Positions 26,939 to 36,642 of a DNA stretch of 64,000 bases are shown here, one piece after another. Position 1 is the first letter of the stretch, and every line of letters begins with the position of its first letter. Origin of the DNA: Taibaiella sp. (lineage in GTDB: Bacteria; Bacteroidota; Bacteroidia; Chitinophagales; Chitinophagaceae); the NCBI GenBank assembly GCA_016786705.1, contig JAEUVV010000012.1, positions 310,001 to 374,000 on the forward strand. Reading direction: 5' to 3'. The notes under the pieces are model-generated. The model did no database searches. It was not told the DNA's origin and saw only the letters and a program-made list of their open reading frames with translations. The translations under genes were made by a program, and so were the position numbers.

Positions 26939-28405
26939 TTATTGACAGTAATTGCGGGTCAACAAGCAAAAATCCACCCAGGTATTTTTCAACCAGGTAT
27001 TGGTAGAGCTTTGTAGCGATCCCCGGAAATCGGGCTGATCGAAAAATCCGCTTAACATTCCATATTCAGGTAAACCCAGATCGGTGATTGATTCATTGAT
27101 GTACAGGTCAGGGAAGGTAGAACACTTGTTACCGCACAGGCTGCTGTTATTATAACCAGTTGCGGCAACACTGAACTCATTGCCGGATTGGTTACATGGA
27201 GCCAGCAAATTACCTTGTGTGATCCAATCGGTCATGGTACCTATACCAGCATCATTACAACCTCCGACACCAGCCCAGCTTGTTGTGAAATTGGCGGAAT
27301 AAGCAGGTGTACCGCTTACATTATGGAAAGTGTTGTAGGCAAATTCCAATCGGTCTGTGGAAGCTGATGTTTTAGCAACCACATTGTCACCGTCCAATAG
27401 CAATCCATATCGCGCAAAGCCGACGATCACCGAATTAAAGATCCGGGCATTTCCATTTTCACGAATGACCATACCGTCCTGGTAGTTTGCATTACCACTG
27501 GTACAGAAGTTTCCACCCATTAGCGTAGCATTGGATATGGTGGGGTAGGTATTAGGCGTACTATTGGTACCTACCAAATTATTGGTGATATCGATACCAT
27601 AAGATTGCGCAGTATGATAAACAGCATTATCTTTAAAGCCAAAGAGATTTTGTAGGTTACCACGGTGCCCCTGGCTAATAGCAAAATCTGTCCTTCCCGA
27701 TTTATAAGAGAACACCTCCTTAACGCCGACCTGGCCACCCCAGATGCCAAGGCCGTCAAATTTGGATTCCGAGATCTGAACATCCTTAATGGTCATTCCA
27801 TTTCCAATTGATCCTAAAATAAGGGCACTTTGTGTCAAACGATCACCCGTAGTCGAACCCTTACCAGCAAAGTTGATCTGAACATATTGCAAACTTCCAG
27901 CACTGCTGCTAGCTGATGTTCCTCCGGCCGTATAATTGTTTGGCCCAATAGAGAAGCCCAAAGCATTACTTTGATTGTTTGGCGCATTCCCCATTATCGC
28001 AAGACCTATCCAGTCACCTGCAGCCCGCGAGCCAGGGGCCTTATCCGAAGTGAAAACGATAGGATTCGTTGCCGTTCCCACCGCATTGATCTGCGCTGTA
28101 CGGTCTATCACCAAAGCAGATGGAACGGATGATTTACCCAAAATCAACGTTCCCGGCTGAATGGTTAAAGTTGCACTTTTAACGTCGACAATACCATCGA
28201 GCAAATACGTCTTACCAGTGAGCAAAGTAGTATTGGTGCTGATTGTTCCAGATAGCACAATCGGCGTACAATCAACCACGATATTCTTTAAACCGGCCTC
28301 ATCCCCAAGCCGATCATTTTCAAGTTGGTTGTCATGCAGATTTTTTTGACAACCAGTAGTCGCAATCAACATAGTGATTGCAAACAACAATGCGTTTTTT
28401 TTCAT
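26939..28405 (-). CDS. Lipoprotein with right-handed beta-helix-like domain
   Basis: About 488 residues from the ATG at 28405; the ATG at 28411 adds two residues. A lipoprotein signal is visible (KKNALLFAITMLIATTGCQKN), so it is lipid-anchored on the periplasmic face or surface. Residues 55-120 (TYLLDGIVDVKSATLTIQPGTLILG and AVGTATNPIVFTSDK) and the repeating strands that follow match the beta-helix proteins common in Bacteroidota, which often have no known ligand. Cysteines near the C-terminus may form disulfides. No neighbour points to a function. Confidence 0.75.
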   Translation of the reverse strand: MKKNALLFAITMLIATTGCQKNLHDNQLENDRLGDEAGLKNIVVDCTPIVLSGTISTNTTLLTGKTYLLDGIVDVKSATLTIQPGTLILGKSSVPSALVIDRTAQINAVGTATNPIVFTSDKAPGSRAAGDWIGLAIMGNAPNNQSNALGFSIGPNNYTAGGTSASSSAGSLQYVQINFAGKGSTTGDRLTQSALILGSIGNGMTIKDVQISESKFDGLGIWGGQVGVKEVFSYKSGRTDFAISQGHRGNLQNLFGFKDNAVYHTAQSYGIDITNNLVGTNSTPNTYPTISNATLMGGNFCTSGNANYQDGMVIRENGNARIFNSVIVGFARYGLLLDGDNVVAKTSASTDRLEFAYNTFHNVSGTPAYSANFTTSWAGVGGCNDAGIGTMTDWITQGNLLAPCNQSGNEFSVAATGYNNSSLCGNKCSTFPDLYINESITDLGLPEYGMLSGFFDQPDFRGSLQSSTNTWLKNTWVDFCLLTRNYCQ

Positions 28406-28411
28406 AAGCAT

Positions 28412-28848
28412 ATTTTTAGAAATATAAATTTGGTAAACCCGCAGACCATTTGCCTGCTAAACATTTTCCAGTTAAGGAGGAACACTTTTAAAAGCTAACA
28501 GATGAATATTCATTTCAAGTCGTCTTAAAGAAGGATTCATATTAAGCAACGGCAGCAATAAATTTCATAGGGGCATTATAACCAGCATCGGAATGGATAA
28601 ACCAAAAATAGCTTTAGAAGCTTCAAAAAGCGAGCATCTAACCAAGCAAAAAACTGAATCCCTTTATTTCCGATCTGAATCCCCTAAAAATTAAACCGAG
28701 TTCTAATTAATGTATATTGACTGTCCTCCTCAAATAACAAAATACTACTACCCTACCTCTTAAAGCCAAATACAACCACTTCCTTCCAGATCTAAGAAAC
28801 CAATAACAATTGAAGCTAGCTTCAAGAAAAGACAGTAAAGGAGGGTAA
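28412..28848. other. Gene-free stretch, nothing recognised
   Basis: No open frame with coding character, hairpin terminator or repeat was seen here. It must hold the promoter of the minus-strand lipoprotein gene (left side) and perhaps the promoter of the small gene at 28849. Composition is AT-rich like the rest of the island end. Confidence 0.4.
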
Positions 28849-29046
28849 ATGCAAAAAGATATTTCAAAACCACTACATGAATTAGAAACTGAAAAGTTTC
28901 AGGATATTGGAATAATCGAGGTGAGGCAATGTGTTGAATTTTCAAATTTCACTGATCAGGAGATACAAAGTATCATTGCCAGTATAAAAGAATTTACAAA
29001 AATCATGTTCATTCATTATACAAAGAATTTAAAAACAAACAAATGA
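28849..29046 (+). CDS. Small protein upstream of the serine recombinase
   Basis: A 65-residue protein whose ATG is preceded by AAAGGAGGG with a 3-4 base gap, a strong ribosome site for a phylum that seldom uses one, which supports the call. It is helical (FTDQEIQSIIASIKEFTKIMF) and carries charged ends. It lies 265 bases before the recombinase gene on the same strand. A recombination directionality factor is one possibility from position and size, but no motif proves it. Confidence 0.5.
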   Translation: MQKDISKPLHELETEKFQDIGIIEVRQCVEFSNFTDQEIQSIIASIKEFTKIMFIHYTKNLKTNK

Positions 29047-29078
29047 AATAGTAATCTATTTCTGAAATCCTTTTTATA

Positions 29079-29086
29079 TAATTTTG
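29079..29086 (+). promoter_or_regulatory. Candidate promoter of the serine recombinase
   Basis: TAATTTTG matches the Bacteroidota -7 element TAnnTTTG exactly. No clear -33 TTTG was seen at the usual spacing. If used, it would give a leader of about 220 bases before the recombinase start. Confidence 0.35.
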
Positions 29087-29311
29087 TATCTTAGCAGTAG
29101 CACTCCTTACATGTAGTTTGATACAAAGGAGCAACAATTCCAGGAAGGTTATATATACTCCACGCATTAATAAATATCAATAAAAAGGGGACTTGAGAGT
29201 CTGAATTAAGACCTGCTTTGAATTTTCTAATGAAGATATCAAAGTATCAATGTCAACCCAATACAATTAAAAACATCTTCCGCTCAATAACAAAAATTAA
29301 AAAAAAGAGAA

Positions 29312-30962
<1,651 letters not shown>

Positions 30963-31043
30963 CTGTTTGGATTGCAAAGGTAAGTGCTTAAAACTGAATT
31001 GCCAAAACTTTTTTTTACAAATCTTTCTTTTCCTTACAAAGAC

Positions 31044-31051
31044 TATCTTTG
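31044..31051 (+). promoter_or_regulatory. Promoter element of era, nearly leaderless
   Basis: TATCTTTG fits the -7 consensus TAnnTTTG. The era ATG begins 8 bases after it, so transcription would start at or just before the start codon, leaving almost no leader. Confidence 0.5.
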
Positions 31052-31058
31052 CAAGCTA

Positions 31059-31940
31059 ATGGATAATAAGCACAAAGCAGGATTTGTAAATATATTCGGA
31101 CCGCCAAACGCCGGCAAGTCCACCCTCATGAATGCCCTGATCGGGGAAAACCTGGCCATCATCTCACCAAAAGTGCAGACGACCCGCCACCGCATACTCG
31201 GCTTCATTACAGAAGCCAATTACCAGATCATTTTTTCAGATACCCCCGGCATCATCAACCCGAAGTATAAGTTGCACAACAAAATGATGCAACAGGTAAA
31301 GAATGCCATGGAAGATACGGACGTCGCCATCCTTATGGCCGATGCCACCGAAAGCGTGGACGGCTTTGCGGAGATTATGGCAGAGCTGAAAGTAAAAGCC
31401 CCTAAGATCCTTATTATTAATAAAATCGACCTGATCAAAGACGAAGCGGAACGCAAACGCCTGGTGGCGGAATATGAAGAGAAGATCAAAGTGAACCGCG
31501 TCATTCCAGTTTCGGTAACCAAAGCTATCAACCTGGATAAAGTACTACCGGCCGTATTGGAGTTCCTCCCGGAGAACCCACCCTTCTTCCCCGAAGACGA
31601 TATCTCGGACCGCCCCACCCGCTTCTTTGTATCTGAACTGATCCGCGAAAAGATCTACTATATGTATGATAAGGAAATTCCTTACCATACTGCCGTAGTG
31701 ATCCAATCTTTCAAAGACCTTCCGCATATTGTACGCATCAGCGCCGACATCGTGGTTACCCGGGAAACCCAGAAAATGATCATCCTGGGCGAGAAAGGCA
31801 CGCTGATTAAAAAGCTGGGCATCAAAGCGCGGGAAAGCATCGAACAGTTTCTGGATAAGAAAGTCTACCTGGAACTCTTCGTCAAAGTACGCCCTAAATG
31901 GCGCGAAAGCGACAACTATCTGAAGGAGTATGGCTATTAA
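31059..31940 (+). CDS. era: GTPase Era, ribosome assembly
   Basis: The protein has about 293 residues from the ATG at 31059. An in-frame ATG 75 bases upstream adds a non-conserved lead and is rejected because the GTPase domain starts right after MDNKHKAGFVN. G motifs are complete: G1 GPPNAGKST, G2 region TTRHRILG, G3 DTPG, G4 NKID. The C-terminal KH domain (GEKGTLIKKLGIKARESIEQFL) binds 16S rRNA near its 3' end. Era couples 30S subunit maturation to growth and is essential in most bacteria. The next gene overlaps its end by 11 bases. Confidence 0.97.
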   Translation: MDNKHKAGFVNIFGPPNAGKSTLMNALIGENLAIISPKVQTTRHRILGFITEANYQIIFSDTPGIINPKYKLHNKMMQQVKNAMEDTDVAILMADATESVDGFAEIMAELKVKAPKILIINKIDLIKDEAERKRLVAEYEEKIKVNRVIPVSVTKAINLDKVLPAVLEFLPENPPFFPEDDISDRPTRFFVSELIREKIYYMYDKEIPYHTAVVIQSFKDLPHIVRISADIVVTRETQKMIILGEKGTLIKKLGIKARESIEQFLDKKVYLELFVKVRPKWRESDNYLKEYGY

Positions 31941-32820
31941 GCTGGACCTGGATATTCGTTTATCGGGTATCGACCTGGAACTTTGTACAGCAAGAAATAT
32001 ACAACTCCAGCTGCTGCGCCTGGATCAGATCCACCCTGCCGTTTCCGGCAACAAATGGTTCAAACTGCGCAACTACATAAAAATGGTCCAGCAGGGGCAA
32101 TACGCAGGTATCATTACCTTCGGCGGCGCATACTCTAATCATCTTGTAGCTACGGCTGCCGCCTGTCATTACCACCATATCCCCTGTATCGGCCTGGTAA
32201 GGGGACTTGAAGGGAGCGAAGCGCCAACAGGAAGCCTGCTGGAATGCCGGCAGTGGAACATGGACCTTCAATTCCTTAGCCGGACCGCTTACGCGCAAAA
32301 AAACGATCCCGGGTTCCTGGCACAACTACAGGAGCAATACCCTGAACATTTAATCATACCTGAAGGAGGCTACGGTACCCCTGGCATAAAAGGCGCCGGC
32401 CGCATCAACGACTATATCCCGCCCGATACGGACATTATCGCGCTGCCCGTAGGCTCCGGCACAACGATCATGGGCATTATTAATGAGCTCAATGATAAGC
32501 AACAGGCCATTGGCTTTGCCGCGATCAAACAGGGTGAGTATTTAAAGGACATGATACAACAGCACTGCGACCACACGAACTGGAAGCTGGAAACGGAATA
32601 TCATTTTGGCGGTTTCGGCAAACATAAACCTGAACTCATTCATTTCATTAACGACTTCAGGCGGCAGCAAGGCATCACCCTGGATTTTGTGTACACGGCC
32701 AAGATGATGTATGGCCTGCTGCACTGCATCGAAAAATATGACTGGCAGGATAAGAAAATTGTTGCCCTGCATACCGGCGGCCTGCAAGGCAACCGCAGTA
32801 TACAACATCTACTTCCCTAA
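31930..32820 (+). CDS. PLP-dependent enzyme, ACC deaminase / D-cysteine desulfhydrase family
   Basis: The 296-residue enzyme belongs to fold-type II PLP proteins. SGNKWFKLRNY contains the lysine that binds PLP, FGGAYSNHLVATAAA is the phosphate/substrate loop, and LPVGSGTTIMGI is the glycine-rich PLP phosphate site. Family members deaminate aminocyclopropane carboxylate or split D-cysteine; the substrate here cannot be told by eye. Its start codon lies inside the end of era, so the two are co-transcribed. Confidence 0.88.
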   Translation: MAIKLDLDIRLSGIDLELCTARNIQLQLLRLDQIHPAVSGNKWFKLRNYIKMVQQGQYAGIITFGGAYSNHLVATAAACHYHHIPCIGLVRGLEGSEAPTGSLLECRQWNMDLQFLSRTAYAQKNDPGFLAQLQEQYPEHLIIPEGGYGTPGIKGAGRINDYIPPDTDIIALPVGSGTTIMGIINELNDKQQAIGFAAIKQGEYLKDMIQQHCDHTNWKLETEYHFGGFGKHKPELIHFINDFRRQQGITLDFVYTAKMMYGLLHCIEKYDWQDKKIVALHTGGLQGNRSIQHLLP

Positions 32821-32868
32821 GAAATTATTAAAAATAAATTGCCCTACAGCAATACAAAGGTTTTACAT

Positions 32869-32876
32869 TATTTTTG
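32869..32876 (+). promoter_or_regulatory. Promoter element of the secreted-protein gene
   Basis: TATTTTTG matches TAnnTTTG and lies 5 bases before the ATG at 32882, implying a leaderless or nearly leaderless transcript. Confidence 0.4.
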
Positions 32877-32881
32877 AACCC

Positions 32882-33625
32882 ATGAATCAACACAAATTGC
32901 GTTTATTGTTCACAGCACTCTGCTGTTCTATGATATCTTTTTTTGCCCATGCCCAGGAAACAATGATGGCGCCCCCTTTGCCGGACTTTAATGTAGTCAC
33001 AAAAGAGGGTTTCAACATCATTACTTTTTACAATTCCTACGAGAACGGCGTGAAAGTAATTACCGTTCAGCGTTCGGCGGACAGCAATGTTAATTTCACG
33101 ACAATCGGTACCGTAGCTTCCACTAAAAAAGGTAATGCAGTATTTGTGGATACCCGTCCTATGGTCGGCAAAAACTGGTACCAGGTAACCATGGAATTCA
33201 ATTCCGGTGTAGACTTTAAGAGTAACCTGCGCTCCATTATCGTTGATTCGGCCATGATCGCACAACAAAAACCGCTGGTATCTACCGAAGACCTGCAAAA
33301 GGCAGCCAATAAAGCGCTGGCCGAGTCTAAACCCATTGAAAAAGTAGTAGAGTCCCAGGCTAAGGAACTCAGTTTCCCTAAATCAAGATATGTATTTTCC
33401 AATCCTTTTACCGGGGATATCAATATAGAATTGAACGATGCATTAAACACCAGCTATAAACTGGAATTCTTTGACAGCAATAAGAAAAAAATATTAAGCA
33501 TCCCCAGGATCAATGAGAAAGTAGTCATTTTGGATAAAAGGAATTTTAACCAAATGGGTTTATACTCTTTCAAATTGTACAAAAACGGTACCATTTTCGA
33601 AGAAGGTTTTGTTTCTATTTACTAA
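32882..33625 (+). CDS. Secreted protein with possible T9SS-type tail
   Basis: This encodes 247 residues from the ATG at 32882; the longer open frame upstream lacks a signal peptide and overlaps the previous gene. The signal peptide is RLLFTALCCSMISFFAHAQ. The last 80 residues (NPFTGDINIELN ... LEFFDSNKKKILSI ... GLYSFKLYKNG) resemble a type A sorting domain, which would make it T9SS cargo; this is inference. The rest is unrecognised. Confidence 0.7.
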   Translation: MNQHKLRLLFTALCCSMISFFAHAQETMMAPPLPDFNVVTKEGFNIITFYNSYENGVKVITVQRSADSNVNFTTIGTVASTKKGNAVFVDTRPMVGKNWYQVTMEFNSGVDFKSNLRSIIVDSAMIAQQKPLVSTEDLQKAANKALAESKPIEKVVESQAKELSFPKSRYVFSNPFTGDINIELNDALNTSYKLEFFDSNKKKILSIPRINEKVVILDKRNFNQMGLYSFKLYKNGTIFEEGFVSIY

Positions 33626-33634
33626 TCTCATTAC

Positions 33635-33976
33635 ATGCTCACAGTTTCCGTAGTCAACGCGCAATTCATTGCCCCTATAGGCTTATATCCGCAGGAATCC
33701 AAAACCCTCAACCAGATCGGCGTAGATGTACATGTATCCAAAGCAACGGATATAGAAGGCCTGCCTTTCATTGATTATACGGAAGTCTATGCCATTATCA
33801 AAACAACGATAGGCAAACACCATAAAACACTGGAAGAGATCATCAAAGACCTTTATAAAGCCATAAAGGAGCAGCAGCCGGATTGCTTACTGGATATTAA
33901 AGTACGTAAACTGCATCCCCCGGTTTCCGGCCAGATCGACTATACGGAAGTTTGCTTTAAAGATTTACAAAGCTAA
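33635..33976 (+). CDS. folB: Dihydroneopterin aldolase (FolB-like)
   Basis: The 113-residue protein shows the FolB pattern: IGVDVHVS early strand, then DYTEVYAIIKTTI with the conserved Tyr, LEEIIKDLYKAI helix and ending strands. FolB splits dihydroneopterin to 6-hydroxymethyl-dihydropterin and glycolaldehyde in folate synthesis, acting as an octamer in the cytosol. It lies 9 bases after the secreted-protein gene. The normally conserved catalytic lysine is hard to place by eye, so function is likely but not certain. Confidence 0.8.
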   Translation: MLTVSVVNAQFIAPIGLYPQESKTLNQIGVDVHVSKATDIEGLPFIDYTEVYAIIKTTIGKHHKTLEEIIKDLYKAIKEQQPDCLLDIKVRKLHPPVSGQIDYTEVCFKDLQS

Positions 33977-33986
33977 ACACTGTGTC

Positions 33987-34085
33987 CTGCTGAGCTTGTC
34001 GAAGCATGGTTATTCCTGATACACCCCTTTCGATGAAATCAGGGTGACACTAAAGATTTGTCATGCTGAGCCTGTCGAAGCATGA
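33987..34085. repeat. Pair of short TGCTGAGC-TGTCGAAGCATG repeats
   Basis: Two copies (33987-34008 and 34061-34085) of a motif reading TGCTGAGCYTGTCGAAGCATG. This motif is common as an intergenic repeat in many bacteria. Only two copies are seen in this window. Confidence 0.6.
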
Positions 34086-34121
34086 GCCAGAAATTATAAT
34101 ACTACAACCCTCATATTTGCC

Positions 34122-34319
34122 AAGTGAGAGCAGGTGGAGACCTTCCTTTTAATGGTAAATGCCGGGAGACTGTTTCTCTTTCCACTTTTTGCTTGTCCAA
34201 AAAGTGGAGCAAAAAGGACACCGAAAATCGGTTGCAGAGGCGATTTTCGGTGGGAATAGCTATTAAACAGCATGCTTGGCCAGTCAAATTCGAATTGTGT
34301 TTAAGCACACTAGCTTTCT
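34122..34319. repeat. Structured intergenic direct repeat, copy 1
   Basis: About 198 bp, closely matching copy 2. It contains two perfect hairpins: 34182-34191 with 34198-34207 (10-bp arms, 6-base loop) and 34221-34230 with 34241-34250 (10-bp arms, 10-base loop). No coding frame is convincing. A dispersed repeat element or structured RNA is possible. Confidence 0.75.
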
Positions 34320-34403
34320 AACTATTGAATATACTGTTTAGCTAGAGCCCGGCTTTGAAAAGTTGGCGTACAAAAAATTGTTCCAGAAGCCGTCCTGTCG
34401 ACT

Positions 34404-34601
34404 AAGTGAGAGCGGGGGGAGAGACTTTCCTTTTAATGGTAAATGCCGGGAGACTGTTTCTCTCTCCATTTTTGCTTGTACAAAAAGTGGAGTAAAAAGG
34501 ACAACGAAAATCGGTTGCAGAGGCGATTTTCGATGGGAATAGCTATTAAACAGCGTGCTTGGCCAGTCAAATTCGAATATTGCTTAAGCACACTAGCTTT
34601 C
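34404..34601. repeat. Structured intergenic direct repeat, copy 2
   Basis: The second copy, in the same orientation and about 280 bp downstream of the first. The second hairpin is conserved (34505-34513 with 34524-34532), while the first has lost pairing at its outer end, so copy 2 is slightly more decayed. Confidence 0.75.
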
Positions 34602-34620
34602 AATATAACTCTTAAATAAC

Positions 34621-34650
34621 AAAGCGCGAAAGGATTGCCTTTCGCGCTTT
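34621..34650. terminator. Terminator of the AIM24 gene
   Basis: AAAGCGCGAAAGG and CCTTTCGCGCTTT form a 13-bp stem, A-rich on the left and followed by AATT on the right. It ends the minus-strand AIM24 gene, whose stop is 20 bases away. Confidence 0.75.
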
Positions 34651-34669
34651 AATTATAAAATACAGCTTT

Positions 34670-35467
34670 CTAAAATCCATCACCATCCAGTAAATTTCCT
34701 AAACCACCTAAAACACTACCCTCTTCTTTACGGGTAGTAGTGCCATAAGTAAGGATCCTGGAAGCAAGCCTGCTCACCGGTAAGCTCTGTATCCAGACAC
34801 GTCCCGGGCCGCGAAGAGTAGCAAAGAAAAAGCCCTCACCCCCGAATAATTTATTACGGATCCCCTTCACCATTTCAATATCATAATTTACCTGTTGGGT
34901 AAAGCCGACCAGGCAACCGGTATCCACCCTTAATAATTCGCCGGGCTGCAGATCTTTATGAAACACATGACCACCGGCGTGGATAAAGGCCATGCCATCA
35001 CCTTCCAGCTTCTGCATAATAAACCCTTCCCCGCCAAACAAACCGGTACCCAGCTTACGCTGGAATTCAATACTGATAGCGACCCCTTTAGCCGCACACA
35101 GGAAAGCATCCTTCTGGCAAATAACTTTGCCGCCATATTCATGCAGGTCTACCGGGATAATCTTGCCCGGGTATGGTGAGGCAAAAGAGACTTTCTTTTT
35201 CCCCTGCCCCACGTTAGTATAAGCCGTAATAAACAAGCCTTCACCGGTAATTAAACGTTTACCCGCATTCAGTAATTTACCCAGTAAGCCCCCTGATTTG
35301 GACTGCGCACTGCCGTCACCGAATAAAGTGCTCATTTCTATCCCGTCTTCCATCATCATAAAGGCGCCGGTTTCCGCGATCGCCGTTTCATCCGGGTCCA
35401 GCTCTACCGCCACATACTGCATTTCTTCCCCAAAAATTTCGTAGTCTATTTCGTGATTTGTTTTCAT
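34670..35467 (-). CDS. AIM24 / TIGR00266 family protein
   Basis: The 265-residue protein has the family's glycine-rich beta fold: DETAIAETGAFMMMEDGIEMS near the N-terminus, GEGLFITAYTNVGQGKKKVSFA, and a double-psi-like run with GGEGFIMQKLEGDG and FGGEGFFFATLRGPGRVWIQSLP. Bacterial members have no proven biochemical role; a mitochondrial relative affects membrane organisation. It is transcribed alone between the repeat region and the divergent TonB gene. Confidence 0.9.
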   Translation of the reverse strand: MKTNHEIDYEIFGEEMQYVAVELDPDETAIAETGAFMMMEDGIEMSTLFGDGSAQSKSGGLLGKLLNAGKRLITGEGLFITAYTNVGQGKKKVSFASPYPGKIIPVDLHEYGGKVICQKDAFLCAAKGVAISIEFQRKLGTGLFGGEGFIMQKLEGDGMAFIHAGGHVFHKDLQPGELLRVDTGCLVGFTQQVNYDIEMVKGIRNKLFGGEGFFFATLRGPGRVWIQSLPVSRLASRILTYGTTTRKEEGSVLGGLGNLLDGDGF

Positions 35468-35690
35468 TGCTGCGTTTAAGATTTAGATTTATTGGACTAA
35501 AACTACAAAGTTTTAAGGTATGAAATATAAAATACTCCACTAAAACTTAGTAAATTTGTATGCTTAGGCTGTTAAGCAGGTATTAAAAGCTATTTTATGG
35601 ATTTTGAAGCGATCAGGCATCTATAATACGATATCGCTAGACTCAAACTTCCTGCATTTAGACGGTCTATACGCTATAAATTAATTATCA

Positions 35691-36629
35691 TTGTACTTAA
35701 AACGCTTCCGAGTGAATTTTAGTCTGTTAAAAAATACAAAGGCACTGAGTTATACAATAGGCATCCACCTGGTGTTACTCCTTATTTTCTTATTTGTGAA
35801 GTACGAATCAGTAGCCTTACCGGCACCGCCGCCGGAAGAACTGATTGAGCTGGAAACAGTCGCATTAGGTGTAGACGCAGATGGTTTTGGTATCGAACCA
35901 CCTGAAATGGCAATGGGTATGCCAGCCCCGCCGGCTACCCCAGCAGGAGATGCGGGCGGCAATACCGGTGGCGCGGAGGCGGCTAACCAGACCGAAATCC
36001 CACAGGAAGACGATGAGCATGATGATGTGGCAGCGGTAGATCATCCTACAGCCGCGCCGGTATTACGCAGGTCAGGCAATCCCAATAATCCTAAACCGAA
36101 CACGGTAACCAATAACCGGAATACCAGCTCCCGCAACCAGGCTACAGCAAGCAATACGAATAACAGGCGCAGCACTACTAACAATACAAGTTCATCCAGC
36201 AACAACCGTGCAGCGGCGCCACAGGCAAAATATACCTTTGACGGGGCTTCAGGCACCGGTGGCAATGGCGCGCCTGAAAATGCGGCCGGTTCCCGCAACC
36301 GTGGCGACGGGCAAGGTAAGGGCCAGAAAGGCCAGCCAGGAGGTGATCCTAACAGTGTTAACTTCTCCGGCGGCATCACTGGCCGTAATATCGTAGCTTA
36401 CCCAAGCCCCCAGGCTGAATTTAAAGATGGCGGTACTGTGAAAATAAAAGTTTGGGTGAACCGGGAAGGGAACATTATCAGGCACGAAATACAGTCGGCT
36501 AAAAATGCCGCGATAAGAGCGATCGCGGAACAAAAGATCAGAAGTGTTAAATTTAACAAGAAGCCTGATGCAGCGGTGGAGCAAAGCGGTATCTTAACCT
36601 TTAACTTCAAAGCAGGTACCGGCCGGTAG
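35691..36629 (+). CDS. TonB-like energy transducer
   Basis: The 312-residue protein has one N-terminal membrane helix (YTIGIHLVLLLIFLFV, about 21-36), a long periplasmic linker rich in Pro, Gly, Asn, Ser and Thr (about 45-235), and a C-terminal TonB-type domain (GTVKIKVWVNREGNI ... IRAIAEQKIRSVKFN). It would pass energy from the inner membrane to outer-membrane receptors. The linker is asparagine-rich rather than the usual proline-lysine type. Start is TTG at 35691; GTG at 35712 is an alternative. ExbB/ExbD genes may lie outside the window. Confidence 0.85.
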   Translation: MYLKRFRVNFSLLKNTKALSYTIGIHLVLLLIFLFVKYESVALPAPPPEELIELETVALGVDADGFGIEPPEMAMGMPAPPATPAGDAGGNTGGAEAANQTEIPQEDDEHDDVAAVDHPTAAPVLRRSGNPNNPKPNTVTNNRNTSSRNQATASNTNNRRSTTNNTSSSSNNRAAAPQAKYTFDGASGTGGNGAPENAAGSRNRGDGQGKGQKGQPGGDPNSVNFSGGITGRNIVAYPSPQAEFKDGGTVKIKVWVNREGNIIRHEIQSAKNAAIRAIAEQKIRSVKFNKKPDAAVEQSGILTFNFKAGTGR

Positions 36630-36642
36630 TATAGATATCTTC

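Noticed and set aside
30984..31058. Longer Era start at 30984
   Set aside because: The extra 25 residues are not Era-like and the TAnnTTTG promoter lies inside them; the ATG at 31059 directly precedes the GTPase domain.
34124..34321. 65-residue frame inside repeat copy 1
   Set aside because: It follows hairpin arms rather than codon structure and is not preserved in copy 2.
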